64,000 nt of DNA from Myxococcales bacterium (GTDB lineage: Bacteria; UBA10199; 2-02-FULL-44-16; JAAZCA01): assembly GCA_012513515.1 (NCBI GenBank), contig JAAZCA010000029.1, positions 169,812 to 233,811 of the forward strand. Direction: 5' to 3'. Position numbers and translations under genes: made by a program. The first letter of the stretch is position 1, and every line of letters starts with the position of its first letter. The notes beneath the pieces were generated by a model. That model was given only the letters and a program-made list of their open reading frames with translations. It searched no databases and was not told the DNA's origin. Shown piece after piece: positions 63,391 to 64,000 of the stretch.

Positions 63391-64000
63391 ACACCCCGCC
63401 CATCTTTTTCAAATATCCGTACCTTTTATCCACCGCGGTGATAACCATCTTAACGAAGGACTCGATCTCGGCCTTGATATAATCATCGAAATCCTGCCTT
63501 ATGTAATACTCGAACCGAGTCCCGGAATTCACCAATTTTTCCGACTTGATCTGCAAGGATGGGACCGAGAACTCCCCTATTTTGCGCTCACTGTTGCCAT
63601 TGCCAAACCAGCTTATCGCCGGAAGCGAAAATTCCACAGCCATCCCCGACATCATCGACCAGAGGTCGTCCTTCGATTCAGCATGGCGAACCTTTATCAG
63701 AAGAAAATTTTTATACGCATGAAGCGCCTTAAACCTCGAACGATTCTGCAGATATCTGTTCAACAAGACGGGCTTGAAATAACCCGTGTATATGAAGAAT
63801 GCGGTAAGCCCCGCCAGAATAAGAAGTAAAAGTAAAAGCCCTGGTATAAAGAGGTGAAAGATGAAGAGAAGCGCTGCAATCAGCATGATCCCAGTGAAAA
63901 ACATTATGATTTTCACGCATCCATCATGCCCAAATCCATTACGCATCAGGAAATGATGCAGGTGCGCATTGTCCGCGCTCATCATCGGTTTGCCCTTTAT
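63389..64000 (-). CDS. WecA/MraY-type phosphoglycosyltransferase, C-terminal part
   Basis: The frame is open to the right edge, so the N-terminal membrane domain is missing here. The first visible residues read IKGKPMMSADNAHLHHFLMR, the GKPxxxxDxxHLHHxLxRxG motif of WecA/TagO-type UDP-sugar:undecaprenyl-phosphate transferases. Two hydrophobic helices follow (about IIMFFTGIMLIAALLFIFHL and GLLLLLLILAGLTAFFIYTG). After that comes a soluble domain of about 120 residues without clear family, with Phe/Tyr-rich end FEYYIRQDFDDYIKAEI. Such an extra cytoplasmic domain is not part of standard WecA. Confidence 0.8.
   Translation of the reverse strand: MKGKPMMSADNAHLHHFLMRNGFGHDGCVKIIMFFTGIMLIAALLFIFHLFIPGLLLLLLILAGLTAFFIYTGYFKPVLLNRYLQNRSRFKALHAYKNFLLIKVRHAESKDDLWSMMSGMAVEFSLPAISWFGNGNSERKIGEFSVPSLQIKSEKLVNSGTRFEYYIRQDFDDYIKAEIESFVKMVITAVDKRYGYLKKMGGV

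Overview
The window reads as chromosome of an uncultured, rod-shaped, Gram-negative bacterium of deltaproteobacterial type (inference). Evidence: IHF-alpha beside a MerR-type regulator, a rod-shape set (mreBCD, PBP2, rodA), an Mla-type lipid transporter, lipoproteins with clear lipoboxes, the MEP isoprenoid pathway (dxs), and PilZ, kinase and TPR signalling proteins. Both edges cut a gene: a proline-rich repeat protein on the left and a WecA/MraY-like phosphoglycosyltransferase on the right.

Layout. 1-2070: repeat protein, tRNA-Met(CAT), a HEPN/MNT-type toxin-antitoxin pair whose nucleotidyltransferase carries an N-terminal ribbon-helix-helix domain, and tandem repeats resembling an IS end. 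2073-8175 (minus): exported FG-GAP protein, era, rnc, mtaB, mnmA, cysE, tRNA-Pro(GGG), merR. 8695-15420 (minus): the classical order thrS-infC-rpmI-rplT-pheS-pheT-ihfA, preceded by tRNA-Val(GAC) and a terminator-like hairpin. 15626-21496 (minus): trxA, rodA, mrdA, mreD, mreC, mreB. 21603-25099 (plus): SurA-N-like membrane protein, CCA/poly(A) polymerase, TPR protein, coaE. 25283-34815 (minus): rimP-nusA-infB-rbfA-nrnA-truB-rpsO-pnp, the usual translation/RNA operon, with leader structures before rimP and pnp. 35012-36793: two exported proteins. 36973-42705 (plus): MBL-fold lipoprotein, thymidine kinase, purine permease, sodium symporter, PilZ protein. 42794-45631 (minus): SWIB-like mini protein, hpt, pyrF, pyrE, tRNA-Leu(TAA).

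45769-54719 is the most accessory part. Two paralogous giant proteins (Ser/Thr kinase + STAND-type ATPase + TPR) on the plus strand flank a sensorless histidine kinase on the minus strand, followed by a TPR lipoprotein. 54992-57409 is a reduced mlaD-mlaF-mlaE cluster whose ATPase has a degenerate signature and no switch histidine. 57650-63160 holds a YitT-family protein, an MMPL/RND exporter and dxs.

Gaps between operons are occupied by a family of gene-free composite repeats. Two copies (28021-28299 and 43154-43530) have matching terminal inverted repeats beginning AACCTCTGAAAA, a third (50004-50262) keeps one end, and internal modules recur in at least six further gaps. They look like non-autonomous MITE-like elements. 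Starts were moved from the longest frame to the codon with the best Shine-Dalgarno and family fit in many genes; infC appears to start at ATT.
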